From: Moraxella nonliquefaciens
Lineage (GTDB): Bacteria; Pseudomonadota; Gammaproteobacteria; Pseudomonadales; Moraxellaceae
Length of the DNA: 62,723 nucleotides
Direction: 5' to 3'
Assembly (NCBI RefSeq): GCF_001679005.1
Contig: NZ_LXTW01000003.1
Location: 1-62,723 of the forward strand
Shown: piece by piece, positions 30,188 through 40,248 of the stretch
How positions within the stretch are numbered: position 1 is the stretch's first letter
How the letters are laid out: each line of letters opens with the position of its first letter
Position numbers and translations under genes: made by a program
The notes under the pieces: generated by a model
Database searches by the model: none
What the model was told of the DNA's origin: nothing
What the model saw: the letters and a program-made list of their open reading frames with translations, nothing else

Positions 30188-32224
30188 ATGGAATTTGTCA
30201 TGTGCATCAAACACTGCCCATTTGGAAGCTCTTTATCTTTATCCACGCTTGCTCTGTCTGTCTTAGGCATGTCGCTGGTGGCATGTGCCAATGCCCAAGA
30301 TTATAGCCATGATGGCAGTGTCCATCAATTCATGGAAGCCCACCGCCAAAAATCCAACATCAACGCCATGTATCAGTATGAGCAAAGCATGCAAGGTTCG
30401 CTCTTTGCCATGTATCCGACGTATTGGCGACTAAACAGCAACATCACCCAACATGACCCTGACACCATCAACCGTTTTGTGCAGCGTTATCCCAATCATG
30501 TCATCAGTGAGAAACTTGTGGCAGATTATGCCGAACAAAAGGCACATCAAGGCGACTACGCATCGGTGCGTGCGGTCATGGCAAATATTCGTAACGCCGA
30601 TGACTCCGAAGCATGTGCCATCGCTTTGGCTTACAACTGGGCAAACGATGCTCGTGCCTTAGAGCAAAAAGAAAAAGTTTGGCTAAATACCCAAATCAAG
30701 CACGCTTTGTGTGATAAACTCGCCCTAGAAATGAGCAGTCATCCTCACATCAGTCGCACCGACCGCCATGAACAGCTCATTCGTATGATGAGGATTGATA
30801 ACCGTCAGCTGTCATCACGCAAGCCACCCCTTGATAAGCGTGAGAACATCATAAGTCTTGCCCGTCAGCTAAATCTGTCCATTGATGATGGGACGCTTAA
30901 TGCCATCCGCCTAAACCCCCATGGTTTTTTTGGTCAGTTTCACGCCATGCCGTTTAGCGAAACCAACCAATATCTATACGTTTATGCCATCAGCCAGTTG
31001 GCTCATCGTTCGTATTTGCAAGCTCATGCACAGCTAAATCATGACATAAATTTGGATAACACTTACCCCCAAAGACGACTGTCAGAGCTGGCACGTCGCT
31101 ATGCGTGGCGAAGCATTGCTGTTAAGCGTATGAACATGAACACCGATGACGGCTTTCATATTGAAGCGGTGCATTGGTTTAGAAATTCGCTTGGCGAGCC
31201 GTTTAATTTTGAAGAGGCTGAGGATTATGCACAGGCGGGGATTTATTTTGGGCAATGGACGGACGTGATTAATGCCATTGGGGCGATGAGTAGGGTCAAA
31301 GCAGGCGAGAACATTTGGCAGTATTGGCTTGCCCGTGCTTATGAACAGACAGGTAAGGGCAGGCAGGCACGTCAAATTTATCAAAATCTCACCAAAAATC
31401 TGGATTATTATGGTCTGCTTGCTCGTGATAGACTAAATATGCCCTTAACGGCAAATGACATTGGTGGTATTGGTATGCCAAATATCAGTGTTAAAGATAC
31501 CGTCCGTATTATGCAAGACCCTAATTTTGCTCGTGCCTTTAAGCTTATGGAAAATAAGGCGAGTGCGGAGCATGTTCAGCGTGAATGGAATTGGGCGGTG
31601 CGTACCGCAACAAATGCAGGTAACCATCAGCTTGTGCTTGCTGCTGCCAAAAAAGCTCACGAGATGGGGTTTTATAGTCGCAGCATTCACGCCATACAAA
31701 ACTCACCATGGCAAGCATCAGCGATTAGCCATCCCATGCCTTACCAACACAGCTTTATGACTCATGCAAGCAGTGTCGGCATTGACCCTGCGTGGGCATA
31801 TGGCATCACTCGCCAAGAAAGTCGTTTTAATGCCAATGCACGCTCGGGTGTGGGAGCGGGCGGTCTTATGCAAATCATGCCAGCTACTGCCCAAATGATA
31901 GCTCGTAAAATTGGCAGCAGTGGCAATGCAAACGACCCTGATACTAACATCCGCTATGGCACATGGTATCTGTCGGATAAGATTCGCAGTTTTAATGGAC
32001 AAATCGCCCCCGCCACCGCCGCCTATAATGCTGGCACAACCCCCGCTGGCAAATGGTTGCCCAAACATGGCACCATCAGTGCCGACCAATACGTTGAAGC
32101 CATTCCCTATCATGAGACCCGTGAGTATGTCAAACACGTCATGGAGAATGCTACCATTTATGGTGTGATGCTTGGCAGATATATCCCAATTGGTCAGCGT
32201 ATGGGGGTAGTATCGCCATCTTGA
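30188..32224 (+). CDS. slt: Soluble lytic murein transglycosylase
   Basis: A 678-residue periplasmic peptidoglycan-cleaving enzyme of the Slt70 type. An N-terminal hydrophobic signal region (LSLSTLALSVLGMSLVACANA, possibly a lipoprotein-like end) is followed by a long helical superhelix domain and a C-terminal GH23 domain. The catalytic Glu lies near residue 544 in ITRQESRFNANARSGVGAGG, followed by LMQIMPATA and ATAAYNAGTTPAGKW. It could start at 30188 or at the ATG four codons later. It stands between smc and mdh, each apparently with its own promoter. Confidence 0.92.
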   Translation: MEFVMCIKHCPFGSSLSLSTLALSVLGMSLVACANAQDYSHDGSVHQFMEAHRQKSNINAMYQYEQSMQGSLFAMYPTYWRLNSNITQHDPDTINRFVQRYPNHVISEKLVADYAEQKAHQGDYASVRAVMANIRNADDSEACAIALAYNWANDARALEQKEKVWLNTQIKHALCDKLALEMSSHPHISRTDRHEQLIRMMRIDNRQLSSRKPPLDKRENIISLARQLNLSIDDGTLNAIRLNPHGFFGQFHAMPFSETNQYLYVYAISQLAHRSYLQAHAQLNHDINLDNTYPQRRLSELARRYAWRSIAVKRMNMNTDDGFHIEAVHWFRNSLGEPFNFEEAEDYAQAGIYFGQWTDVINAIGAMSRVKAGENIWQYWLARAYEQTGKGRQARQIYQNLTKNLDYYGLLARDRLNMPLTANDIGGIGMPNISVKDTVRIMQDPNFARAFKLMENKASAEHVQREWNWAVRTATNAGNHQLVLAAAKKAHEMGFYSRSIHAIQNSPWQASAISHPMPYQHSFMTHASSVGIDPAWAYGITRQESRFNANARSGVGAGGLMQIMPATAQMIARKIGSSGNANDPDTNIRYGTWYLSDKIRSFNGQIAPATAAYNAGTTPAGKWLPKHGTISADQYVEAIPYHETREYVKHVMENATIYGVMLGRYIPIGQRMGVVSPS

Positions 32225-32321
32225 CTGGTGTGTCATCGTGATTTGGGATGGTGTTTTTAAATGTTGTGCTGTTTGGGTGGGAGTTGGATAAAATCTGGTG
32301 GGCTTTTTGGCTTAAAAATCT

Positions 32322-32351
32322 TTGCCAATACGCTAAAAAATATGCTACACT
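32322..32351 (+). promoter_or_regulatory. Possible promoter of mdh
   Basis: TTGCCA (32322-32327) and TACACT (32346-32351), 18-bp spacing, in an AT-rich region before the AAGGA ribosome-binding site of mdh. Weak match. Confidence 0.35.
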
Positions 32352-32433
32352 AGGATGATTTTGCAGTTTTTGAAATGGGTTTCAAGAGGCAAAATTGAGC
32401 AAATTTTTTCAAATTTTATTTTAAGGATAAGTC

Positions 32434-33420
32434 ATGAGTAAACAACCCGTTCGTGTTGCGGTAACTGGTGCTGCAGGTCAGATTGGTTATAGTTTGTTGT
32501 TTCGTATTGCCAGTGGCGAGATGCTTGGCAAAGAACAACCTGTGATTTTGCAACTTTTAGAAATCCCCAATGAAAAAGCCCAACAAGCCTTGCAAGGTGT
32601 CATCATGGAATTAGATGACTGTGCTTTTCCACTGCTATATGACGTAATTGGTACGGACGACCCAAATGTGGCATTCAAAGATGCAGATTATGCCCTGTTG
32701 GTTGGTGCTCGCCCACGTGGGCCTGGCATGGAACGTGCTGACCTACTCCAAGAAAATGCCAAAATCTTTACCGTACAAGGCAAAGCCCTAAATGATGTGG
32801 CAAGTCGTGATGTCAAAGTTTTGGTTGTGGGCAACCCTGCCAACACTAACGCTTATATCGCCATGAAGTCAGCTCCCAACCTGCCTGCCAAAAACTTCAC
32901 CGCCATGTTACGCCTTGACCATAACCGTGCCTTGACTCAGGTTGCCAAAAAGACCGGTAAAGCCGTCAAAGACATCAAAAACCTAACCGTTTGGGGCAAT
33001 CACAGCCCAACCATGTACGCTGACTATCGTTTTGCAACCATTAACGGCGAATCTGTCAAAGAGATGATTGATGACCAAGAATGGAATGCCAACACGTTCT
33101 TGCCAACCGTTGGTAAACGTGGTGCTGCCATCATTGAAGCTCGTGGCTCATCATCAGCGGCCTCTGCTGCCAATGCTGCCATTGACCATATCAGAGACTG
33201 GGCATTAGGCTCAAATGGTGAATGGGTAACCATGGGCGTACCGTCTGATGGCTCTTATGGCATCCCAGAGGGTATTGTTTTTGGTTTTCCTGTAACAACC
33301 GAAAATGGCGAATACAAAATCGTTCAAGGTTTGGAGATTGACGAGTTTAGTCAAGAGCGTATCAATACCACGCTACATGAACTGACCGAAGAGCGTGATG
33401 CGATTGGTCATTTGCTGTAA
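32434..33420 (+). CDS. mdh: Malate dehydrogenase
   Basis: A 328-residue NAD-dependent enzyme that interconverts malate and oxaloacetate in the TCA cycle. The N-terminal Rossmann loop VTGAAGQIGYSLLFRIASGE, the mobile loop arginines in GARPRGPGMERADLL, substrate motif RLDHNRAL and catalytic histidine in WGNHSPTMY place it in the cytosolic/Thermus-type MDH family (about 327 residues) common in Moraxella and Acinetobacter rather than the E. coli mitochondrial-type enzyme. Monocistronic, with AAGGATAAGTC before the ATG and a strong terminator after. Confidence 0.97.
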   Translation: MSKQPVRVAVTGAAGQIGYSLLFRIASGEMLGKEQPVILQLLEIPNEKAQQALQGVIMELDDCAFPLLYDVIGTDDPNVAFKDADYALLVGARPRGPGMERADLLQENAKIFTVQGKALNDVASRDVKVLVVGNPANTNAYIAMKSAPNLPAKNFTAMLRLDHNRALTQVAKKTGKAVKDIKNLTVWGNHSPTMYADYRFATINGESVKEMIDDQEWNANTFLPTVGKRGAAIIEARGSSSAASAANAAIDHIRDWALGSNGEWVTMGVPSDGSYGIPEGIVFGFPVTTENGEYKIVQGLEIDEFSQERINTTLHELTEERDAIGHLL

Positions 33421-33470
33421 TTAACTCATGAAGGGTTAATTCATCAAAATTGTCCCATCAAGCAAATATG

Positions 33471-33505
33471 CACCCCTTGTCTGTCTGATAAGGGGTGTTT
33501 TGTTT
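33471..33505. terminator. Terminator between mdh and the MFS gene
   Basis: CACCCCTT and AAGGGGTG form a GC-rich stem followed by a T-rich tract, serving mdh on the plus strand and, less clearly, the converging MFS gene. Confidence 0.8.
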
Positions 33506-33520
33506 TTATTGATTAATTGA

Positions 33521-34711
33521 TTAATGTGTCATTTTGACACTTACCCCATGTACCAGTATCGCCAGTAACATCACAGCCGCCCCAACATAACCTATCATGG
33601 TCAGTCCTAGGGCTTGATGGGCGATGACCATACTCCCAAGCAACGTGCCACCACCAATGCCAATGTTATAAATCCCTGAAAATAGACTCATGGCGACATC
33701 TGTGGCGTGTGGAGCAAGTTTTAGGGTGTAAAGTTGTAACACCAAACCAACAGCCGTTATGCTCACGCCCCACAGCATCGCCAGTGCTGTCCACAGTGCG
33801 ACATGACCTGCCAATGTCAGCATCAGCATAAGACTAACCAGCATGCCAATCATCGCCAGCCATAAAAATCCTTGTTCAAAATGCTCATAAAAGCGCCCAA
33901 ACAGCACACTTGCCATAATCCCCGCCAAACCAAAGATGAACAGTACTGCCGTGGCATAGGTTGGGCTAGACGCATTGATCTGTAACACAAACGGTTCAAT
34001 ATAACCATAAGCACTAAAATGTGCCGTTATGGTTAAGGCTAACATGAGGTAGACGGCGATTAAGGATTTGTTTTTGATGATGAGTATCAAATCGGATAAA
34101 TTGCCCACGTTACGACTGGGCAGTTTTGGCAAAATCCACCAAAGTCCCATCATGGCGATAAAAGCAATCGCTCCAATCATCCCAAATGTCGTCCGCCAGC
34201 TAAAATATTCCCCCAGCATCCGCCCAAGCGGTAATCCCAACACAGTCGCCAATGCCGAACCTGTGGCAAGCATGCCCAAGGCAGTGGTCTGTCTGCCTTT
34301 GGGGGCGACACGCACCACCAAACTTGCCGTGATTGACCAAAATACCGCATGAGCCAGTGCCACCCCCGCCCGAGCGATGAGTAACACAAAAAAACTGCCA
34401 GCAAGTACGGTCATGATATGACTGATGATAAAGATGGTGAATAAGCCCATGAGTAACTTTTTGCGTTCCATCTTAGCGGTTATGAGCATGGCAGGCAAGG
34501 ATAAGCATGCCACAATCCACGCATACACAGTCATCATCATGCCTGCTTTGTGGGCAGGCATACCAAAACTTGCCCCAATGTCAGAGAGCAAGGCGATGGG
34601 GATGAATTCTGTGGTGTTAAAAATGAAGGCGGATAGGGCTAGGGCAACGACACGCAAGGTGCGAATGCGATTGGCGTAGGCGGAAAAATCATGTGGGGGT
34701 GTGTTGGTCAT
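33521..34711 (-). CDS. MFS efflux transporter, SotB/AraJ-like
   Basis: A 396-residue protein with 12 predicted membrane helices. The N-terminal block RVVALALSAFIFNTTEFIPI matches the DHA1-type sugar/drug efflux group (SotB, YdeA, AraJ), which is distinguished by NTTEFxPxALLxxI. The inter-half loop region ARAGVALAHAVFWSITASL also fits. Expected role: proton-driven efflux of sugars or small toxic compounds; the real substrate is unknown. Divergent from the aminopeptidase P gene with a 104-bp shared promoter region. Confidence 0.88.
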   Translation of the reverse strand: MTNTPPHDFSAYANRIRTLRVVALALSAFIFNTTEFIPIALLSDIGASFGMPAHKAGMMMTVYAWIVACLSLPAMLITAKMERKKLLMGLFTIFIISHIMTVLAGSFFVLLIARAGVALAHAVFWSITASLVVRVAPKGRQTTALGMLATGSALATVLGLPLGRMLGEYFSWRTTFGMIGAIAFIAMMGLWWILPKLPSRNVGNLSDLILIIKNKSLIAVYLMLALTITAHFSAYGYIEPFVLQINASSPTYATAVLFIFGLAGIMASVLFGRFYEHFEQGFLWLAMIGMLVSLMLMLTLAGHVALWTALAMLWGVSITAVGLVLQLYTLKLAPHATDVAMSLFSGIYNIGIGGGTLLGSMVIAHQALGLTMIGYVGAAVMLLAILVHGVSVKMTH

Positions 34712-34815
34712 GGATGATGGATAAAGGGTTTATTTTAACATAAAACGTCAAAATGTTGTATCTGGCATGGCTTAGGTGTAAAATAGACAAGGATATCACT
34801 ATTTAGGAAAAAACC

Positions 34816-36621
34816 ATGACCGACTTTCACAAAACACCATCCGATGTTCGTCGCACTCGTGTGCTTGAAGTACGAAAGATGCTTGCCAAAGATGGATTGT
34901 CCGCCCTTATCATACCATCTGCTGACCCACATATGTCTGAGTACTTACCTGTGTATTGGCAAGGCCGGGCGTGGTTGTCTGGTTTTACAGGGTCAGTTGG
35001 GACATTGGTTATTACGCAGGATTTTGCAGGGGTGTGGACAGACAGTCGTTATTGGGTGCAAGCCCCCATAGAGCTTGATGGTACGGGCATAGCATTACAA
35101 AAAATGGAGCAAGCTCATCCCACTTATGCCAAATTTTTGGCGGATAATCTGCCACATGGGGCAAAGGTGGCGATAGACGGCTCGGTATTGTCCATGACAG
35201 AGTTTGACAACCTAAACCAGGCCTTTGATGAGCATGGCATACAACTTGTCATTGATGCCGATGTTTTAGGGCAGATTTGGCAAGACCGCCCAAGCCTGCC
35301 TAATGCCGCCATTGATGTGCACGATGCAGCGTTCGTTGATGCCAGTGCTAAACAAAAACTCACCCAAGTGCGTAAGGTCATGACCCAAAAAGGAGCAACG
35401 CACCATCTCATCAGTAGTCTTGATGATGTTGCATGGCTTACCAATTTGCGTGGGGCGGATGTGAATTTTAACCCTGTGTTTTTATCACATTTACTCATCA
35501 CAACCGACACGGCTACTTTATTTGTCCATGATGATAAGCTCACAGATGCCGCCAAATCTGCCCTAGATGCAGCAGGCATTGATGTGGCTCATTATGACAG
35601 CGTGGCACAAAGTTTAGATGATGTGGATGCTCTGCTGTTTGACCCTGCCAAAGTAGCGGTTGGTACGCTTGCCCATCTGCCACAATCTGCCACACTCACA
35701 AAAGCGCTCAATCCTAGTACCATCTTAAAAGCCATAAAGTCTGATAAAGAGCTAAATCATGTGCGTGAAGCCATGCGTCAAGATGGTGTAGCGTTGTGCG
35801 AGTTTTTTGCCAATCTAGAAGATAAACTTGCCCAAGGTGAGCGTGTGTCTGAGCTTGACATTGATGTCATGTTAGAGCATGCCAGAGGTTGTCAGCCTAA
35901 CCATGTTTCGGCAAGTTTTGATACGATTGCAGGATTTTGTGCCAATGGGGCGATTGTGCATTATCGGGCGACAGATGAGCGTTTTGCGTATTTAGATGGC
36001 AATGGTCTTTTGCTTATTGATTCGGGGGCTCAGTACAAAAATGGCACAACCGACATTACCCGTATGGCAGGCATAGGACAAATCAGCGATGATGAAAAGC
36101 GTGATGTTACCTATGTGTTAAAGGCTCATATTGCTCTGGCAAGCGCTCATTTTCCAAAAGACATACCATCCATGCAGCTGGACGTTTTAGCCCGCAATCA
36201 GCTGTGGCAACAGGGGCTAGATTATGGGCATGGGACAGGGCATGGTGTGGGTTATTTTTTAAATGTTCACGAAGGCCCGCAGGTCATCTCACGCACCGCC
36301 CCCGTTACGCCCGAACGCATCATAAGCGAGGGCATGATAACCAGTAATGAACCAGGACTCTACCGTGAGGGTAAATGGGGCATACGCCTTGAAAATTTGG
36401 TGGTGGCGGTCAAGGCATCCCAAAGTGAGTTTGGTGAGTTTTTAAAATTTGAAGATTTGACCTTATGTCCGTTTGATACTCGTTTGATATTGCCAGAGCT
36501 TTTAAACGAACAAGAAAAACGCTGGCTTAATGACTACCATAAGCGTGTTCATGATGAGCTTATTGGACGTGTGGATGGTCGTGCTAAGGCATGGCTTATC
36601 AAACGGACGCAGGCGATATGA
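34816..36621 (+). CDS. Aminopeptidase P family (M24) Xaa-Pro aminopeptidase
   Basis: A 601-residue cytoplasmic metallopeptidase that removes N-terminal residues preceding proline. It has two N-terminal creatinase-like domains (DGLSALIIPSADPHMSEYLP; TNLRGADVNFNPVF) and a C-terminal pita-bread domain. The dinuclear metal ligands are visible: both Asp in IDSGAQYKNGTTDITR, His in GHGTGHGVGYF, and Glu in TSNEPGLYREG and GIRLENLVV. The three-domain length of about 600 matches the eukaryotic XPNPEP1-like subgroup, longer than E. coli PepP (441). It follows an AGGA ribosome-binding site and is monocistronic. Confidence 0.93.
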   Translation: MTDFHKTPSDVRRTRVLEVRKMLAKDGLSALIIPSADPHMSEYLPVYWQGRAWLSGFTGSVGTLVITQDFAGVWTDSRYWVQAPIELDGTGIALQKMEQAHPTYAKFLADNLPHGAKVAIDGSVLSMTEFDNLNQAFDEHGIQLVIDADVLGQIWQDRPSLPNAAIDVHDAAFVDASAKQKLTQVRKVMTQKGATHHLISSLDDVAWLTNLRGADVNFNPVFLSHLLITTDTATLFVHDDKLTDAAKSALDAAGIDVAHYDSVAQSLDDVDALLFDPAKVAVGTLAHLPQSATLTKALNPSTILKAIKSDKELNHVREAMRQDGVALCEFFANLEDKLAQGERVSELDIDVMLEHARGCQPNHVSASFDTIAGFCANGAIVHYRATDERFAYLDGNGLLLIDSGAQYKNGTTDITRMAGIGQISDDEKRDVTYVLKAHIALASAHFPKDIPSMQLDVLARNQLWQQGLDYGHGTGHGVGYFLNVHEGPQVISRTAPVTPERIISEGMITSNEPGLYREGKWGIRLENLVVAVKASQSEFGEFLKFEDLTLCPFDTRLILPELLNEQEKRWLNDYHKRVHDELIGRVDGRAKAWLIKRTQAI

Positions 36622-36820
36622 GCATGCCTAATAAGATGAGCATGCAACCTGTCATCATAAGTAGGGCGTGGCTTAGGTTTGGTATTTTTGATGGTAAATG
36701 CCAAAGGTGGTTACGCCCTAAATTTTTATCGTACTTATAAAAATATCATCAATGATGAGTATCCCCCAACCACGTATTTTAACGACCTAAATCACTTTAA
36801 ACACCCCAAAAGGAGTATCC

Positions 36821-38308
36821 GTGCCAAATCAGATTGCCCTAACTCATAACTTGTCTGTCATCCAAGAGCTTGCTCCAAGCGAGCTTTGGCGGTGGTTTGC
36901 TCAGATTTGTAGCATTGCCCATCCATCTTATCACGAAGAAGCGATGGCGACCTACATCGTAGCATGGGCAAGCTCTCATGGACTTGTTGTTTGGCGTGAC
37001 GAGGTTGGCAATGTCATCATTAAAAAACCTGCCACAGATGGCATGCAAAACCGTACACCGATTGCTCTGCAAGCCCATTTGGATATGGTTCCCCAAGCCA
37101 ATGCTGACACAAACCATGATTTTACCAAAGACCCCATCATCATGCAATTTAGCGATGACAAGGCATGGATAAAAGCGACCGATACCACGCTTGGGGCCGA
37201 TAATGGTATTGGCATGGCAAGCTGTTTGGCGGTGCTAAGTGATGAGTCGGTGGTTCATCCTGACATTGAGGTGCTACTGACCATGACCGAAGAGACGGGC
37301 ATGGTGGGGGCGATGGGCTTGCAAGCAGGCGTGCTGACCGCCCCCATCATGGTCAATACCGACACCGAGGAGATGGGCGAGATTTATGTGGGCTGTGCTG
37401 GGGGTGTGGATGCTGATTTGGCATTGCCTGTAAATTATGTGGATAACAACCATGGCAGCGCGATGAGTTTGACCATCAAGGGTTTAAAGGGTGGGCATTC
37501 GGGCGTGGACATTCACAAAAACCGTGCAAACGCCATCAAACTTTTGGGGCGAGTGTTGGCGATGTTATCACGGACGTGTGATTTTAAAGTTGCTGATATC
37601 AAAGGCGGTTCGCTAAGAAATGCCATTGCCCGAGAGAGTACGGCACTGCTTGTGATGGATGAAGCGAACAAAGAGCAATTTTTGGCAAAATTATCTGATA
37701 TCATCAATGACATAAAAAGTGAGATTGGTGCAGCTGAACCTAATTTGTCCATCACAGCAGACACAGCCGAGCAGCCTGCCCAATTCATCCAAAACAGCCA
37801 AACCCTGATAAATCTCATTAATGTGCTGCCATCTGGTGTGGTGCGATACAGTGATAACATCGCCGATGTGGTAGAAACTTCATTGTCATTTGGGGTATTG
37901 GGCGTGGCAAATGGCAAGCTTGTGGCGACCTTACTCATACGCTCACTTACTCATGTTGGCAAACAAGGCGTGATAAGTACTTTGCAAAGTGTGGCAGATT
38001 TGGCTTTGGCAAAAGCGACGTTTGATGGTGATTATGTGGGATGGAATTATGACCCCAACTCTACCATTACATCTATCACCTCACGCTTGTATGCTGATAT
38101 TTTAGGTCATGAACCAACCATCAAGGTCATTCATGCAGGGCTAGAATGTGGATTGATTAAGAAAAATTATCCTGACATGGACATCGTCTCCATAGGCCCT
38201 ACAATCATCAATGCTCACTCACCCGATGAAGCGGTGAATGTGGCGAGCGTGGCGGTATATTGGCAACTTTTGACGGATATTTTAAAAAATTCACCCATCA
38301 AAGAGTAG
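36821..38308 (+). CDS. pepD: Aminoacyl-histidine dipeptidase (PepD, M20)
   Basis: A 495-residue cytosolic dipeptidase of the M20 metallopeptidase family, cleaving Xaa-His and other dipeptides. Metal-binding and catalytic segments are seen: LQAHLDMVPQA, TLGADNGIGMA, LLTMTEETGMVGA and the C-terminal IGPTIINAHSPDEAVNV. It starts with GTG at 36821, nine bases after AGGAG; no better ATG lies nearby. The about 200-bp upstream gap has no other gene. Transcribed toward the LysR gene, which converges from the minus strand. Confidence 0.93.
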   Translation: MPNQIALTHNLSVIQELAPSELWRWFAQICSIAHPSYHEEAMATYIVAWASSHGLVVWRDEVGNVIIKKPATDGMQNRTPIALQAHLDMVPQANADTNHDFTKDPIIMQFSDDKAWIKATDTTLGADNGIGMASCLAVLSDESVVHPDIEVLLTMTEETGMVGAMGLQAGVLTAPIMVNTDTEEMGEIYVGCAGGVDADLALPVNYVDNNHGSAMSLTIKGLKGGHSGVDIHKNRANAIKLLGRVLAMLSRTCDFKVADIKGGSLRNAIARESTALLVMDEANKEQFLAKLSDIINDIKSEIGAAEPNLSITADTAEQPAQFIQNSQTLINLINVLPSGVVRYSDNIADVVETSLSFGVLGVANGKLVATLLIRSLTHVGKQGVISTLQSVADLALAKATFDGDYVGWNYDPNSTITSITSRLYADILGHEPTIKVIHAGLECGLIKKNYPDMDIVSIGPTIINAHSPDEAVNVASVAVYWQLLTDILKNSPIKE

Positions 38309-38402
38309 GGGTGAAAAAATAAGAGTGGGTAGGGTGATTGTCCTGATTTGGTTGGATTTTTTCATGCAAATGCAAATGCCAAAGGCAAAAAAGTATTCTA
38401 TC

Positions 38403-39320
38403 TTATGACTGACTGACCACTTTATCCGATTTCATCACATCAAGCACAATATTTCTCAGCCAGCGATGAGCCATGTCGTGTTCGGTGCGTTCGTGCCATG
38501 TCATCGTGATGGTAAAACCATCAATGGCGATGGGTGGATTTTGTAGGCGTACATTTGGCAATCTTTGGGCAAGGTGCTTGGGCAATACCGCCACCAAATC
38601 TGAATCATTCAACAGCTGTGGCAGTAGCGAGATATGGTCTACCGACACCATCACTTTGCGTTTTCGCCCCAACTTTTGTAAGGCAATGTCAGTAGCTCCA
38701 CGAAACTCACCACCATTATAAGAGAGCATGGCAAAGGGCAATTTGCAAAACTCATCAAGCGTTAAAGCGGTGTTTGCCATGGGGTGCATTTTGCTCATCA
38801 CACAAACATAATGCTCTTCATATAATCGCATTTGAGGCATGTCATCACTGATATGATGCTGCCCAACCAGTGCCAAATCAATGGTGTTTTTATCAAACAA
38901 AGTCTTGATGTTTTGCCCTTGCACAGGCAATAAGGCAACTTTGACATTCGGAGCAAGCCGTCTTAGCCTTAAAATCAAGGGCAAAGCGATGATTTGTTGC
39001 ACATAATCCATCGCCCCAATGCGTAAGGTCATGGACAAATTGGCAGGTTCTAGTTTGGGCGGGGCGAGCATGGAATTTACGTCCTGCAAGACACGCCGAG
39101 CGACATGCCCAAGCTCAATCGCCCTATCTGTGGGCTGCATACCGTGCTGAACCCGCACAAATAACGGGTCATTAAAACTCTCTCGCAGGCGATTTAAAAT
39201 CCCACTCATCGCAGGTTGGGTGATGGACAGTCGCTGTGCTGAACGGCTGACGTTGCATTCGTCCAGCAAGATAACAAAGGCTTTTAATAGATTTAGGTCT
39301 AGGGTTCGGATATCGGTCAT
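38403..39320 (-). CDS. LysR-family transcriptional regulator
   Basis: A 305-residue regulator with an N-terminal winged helix (LNLLKAFVILLDECNVSRSA, then QRLSITQPAMSGILNRLRE) and a C-terminal effector domain of the NodD/SyrM-like group (DYVQQIIALPLILRLRRLAP). The next coding region upstream, ignoring the inserted island, is the reductase/nitroreductase/formaldehyde dehydrogenase cluster that points away from it. Before insertion it was probably divergent from that cluster and its likely regulator. The effector is unknown. Confidence 0.9.
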   Translation of the reverse strand: MTDIRTLDLNLLKAFVILLDECNVSRSAQRLSITQPAMSGILNRLRESFNDPLFVRVQHGMQPTDRAIELGHVARRVLQDVNSMLAPPKLEPANLSMTLRIGAMDYVQQIIALPLILRLRRLAPNVKVALLPVQGQNIKTLFDKNTIDLALVGQHHISDDMPQMRLYEEHYVCVMSKMHPMANTALTLDEFCKLPFAMLSYNGGEFRGATDIALQKLGRKRKVMVSVDHISLLPQLLNDSDLVAVLPKHLAQRLPNVRLQNPPIAIDGFTITMTWHERTEHDMAHRWLRNIVLDVMKSDKVVSQS

Positions 39321-39425
39321 ATCACACGCTCAGTGCTTTTTAAAAAATCAATGAAAATATCAATGCTGTTTATCAATGCTGTTTATCAATGTTGTCTGTC
39401 AGTGTTATGTTAATCAGTGTTATGT

Positions 39426-39486
39426 TAATGTTATTTGGTCGGTAAATGTGAGTAGTGATATCAGCCATATTGATAAGCACATATTA
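39426..39486. repeat. 61-bp direct repeat, left copy
   Basis: Starts TAATGTTATTTGGTCGG and ends CATATTGATAAGCACATATTA. A copy with three mismatches in the same orientation is at 46893-46953. Together they bracket the restriction-modification-like island and its IS remnants. Confidence 0.8.
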
Positions 39487-39495
39487 GACATCCCA

Positions 39496-40119
39496 CAAAA
39501 CCACCCAATCTACCCAAACACAAGCTTCACCTTAAGTTCAAATCTTGCCAATGATTTACGATAGGTGGTTCTTAACATTTTAAAGGCTTTAAACTTAGCA
39601 AAGATGTGTTCTACTTTAACCCATGGTTTAGACAGCAATGTATTATAGCCTTTGGCTTCTTATACCAATGGATATTTCTTGGTTGCTTTTAATGAGGTAA
39701 AGGCATTGGTATGTATGTGTTTTATGTCTTGATAACCACTGTCTGCTAGGATAAACTTAGCTTTTTTAAGTCTGGGTGTGTTAATTTAAACAACCTAAAG
39801 TCATGTATTTGAATGATGCTAGTGTCTACTTATAAGATTGCCTTGTGATGATTGATGATACACTGTACTTTGGCTGTATGACACTTTTGCTTGCCAGAAT
39901 ACAACTGTAAAGTTGCCATTAATAGATTTAGCATGCCAATTTTAAGTTTTCTGCTGCCCCTTTGATGTATGGTCGTTTGTGCTTGTTCTAAACAAGCAAG
40001 CTTATTATTAAAGACTTCTCGTTTAACACCAACTAGGCGTTTGAACTTTTTATCAGATAAGTGTGGATATTTCATGGTTCATTAGGGTATTGTAACATGA
40101 AAGGGGTTTTGTAGGAAGT
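39496..40119 (-). mobile_element. IS5-like insertion sequence remnant, left
   Basis: Transposase coding capacity is on the minus strand but broken. The N-terminal 81 residues (40075 to 39830: MKYPHLSDKKFKRLVGVKRE ... LNLLMATLQLYSGKQK) resemble the helix-turn-helix head of IS5-group transposases, and downstream fragments are in several frames. The ends CTTCCTACAAAACCCCTTTC (right, complement) and CCCACAAAACCACCCAATC (left) are imperfect inverted repeats. Inactive. Confidence 0.65.
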
Positions 40120-40248
40120 TTATCTAAATAAGCCAATGTGATTATCAAATTCACCACAAAAAAACAGATAGACCATTTATTCAAAAGCCCATTCTTCTTT
40201 ATTTTGATATTTAACCACAAATGATACCCAGTCCATTAATCAATACTT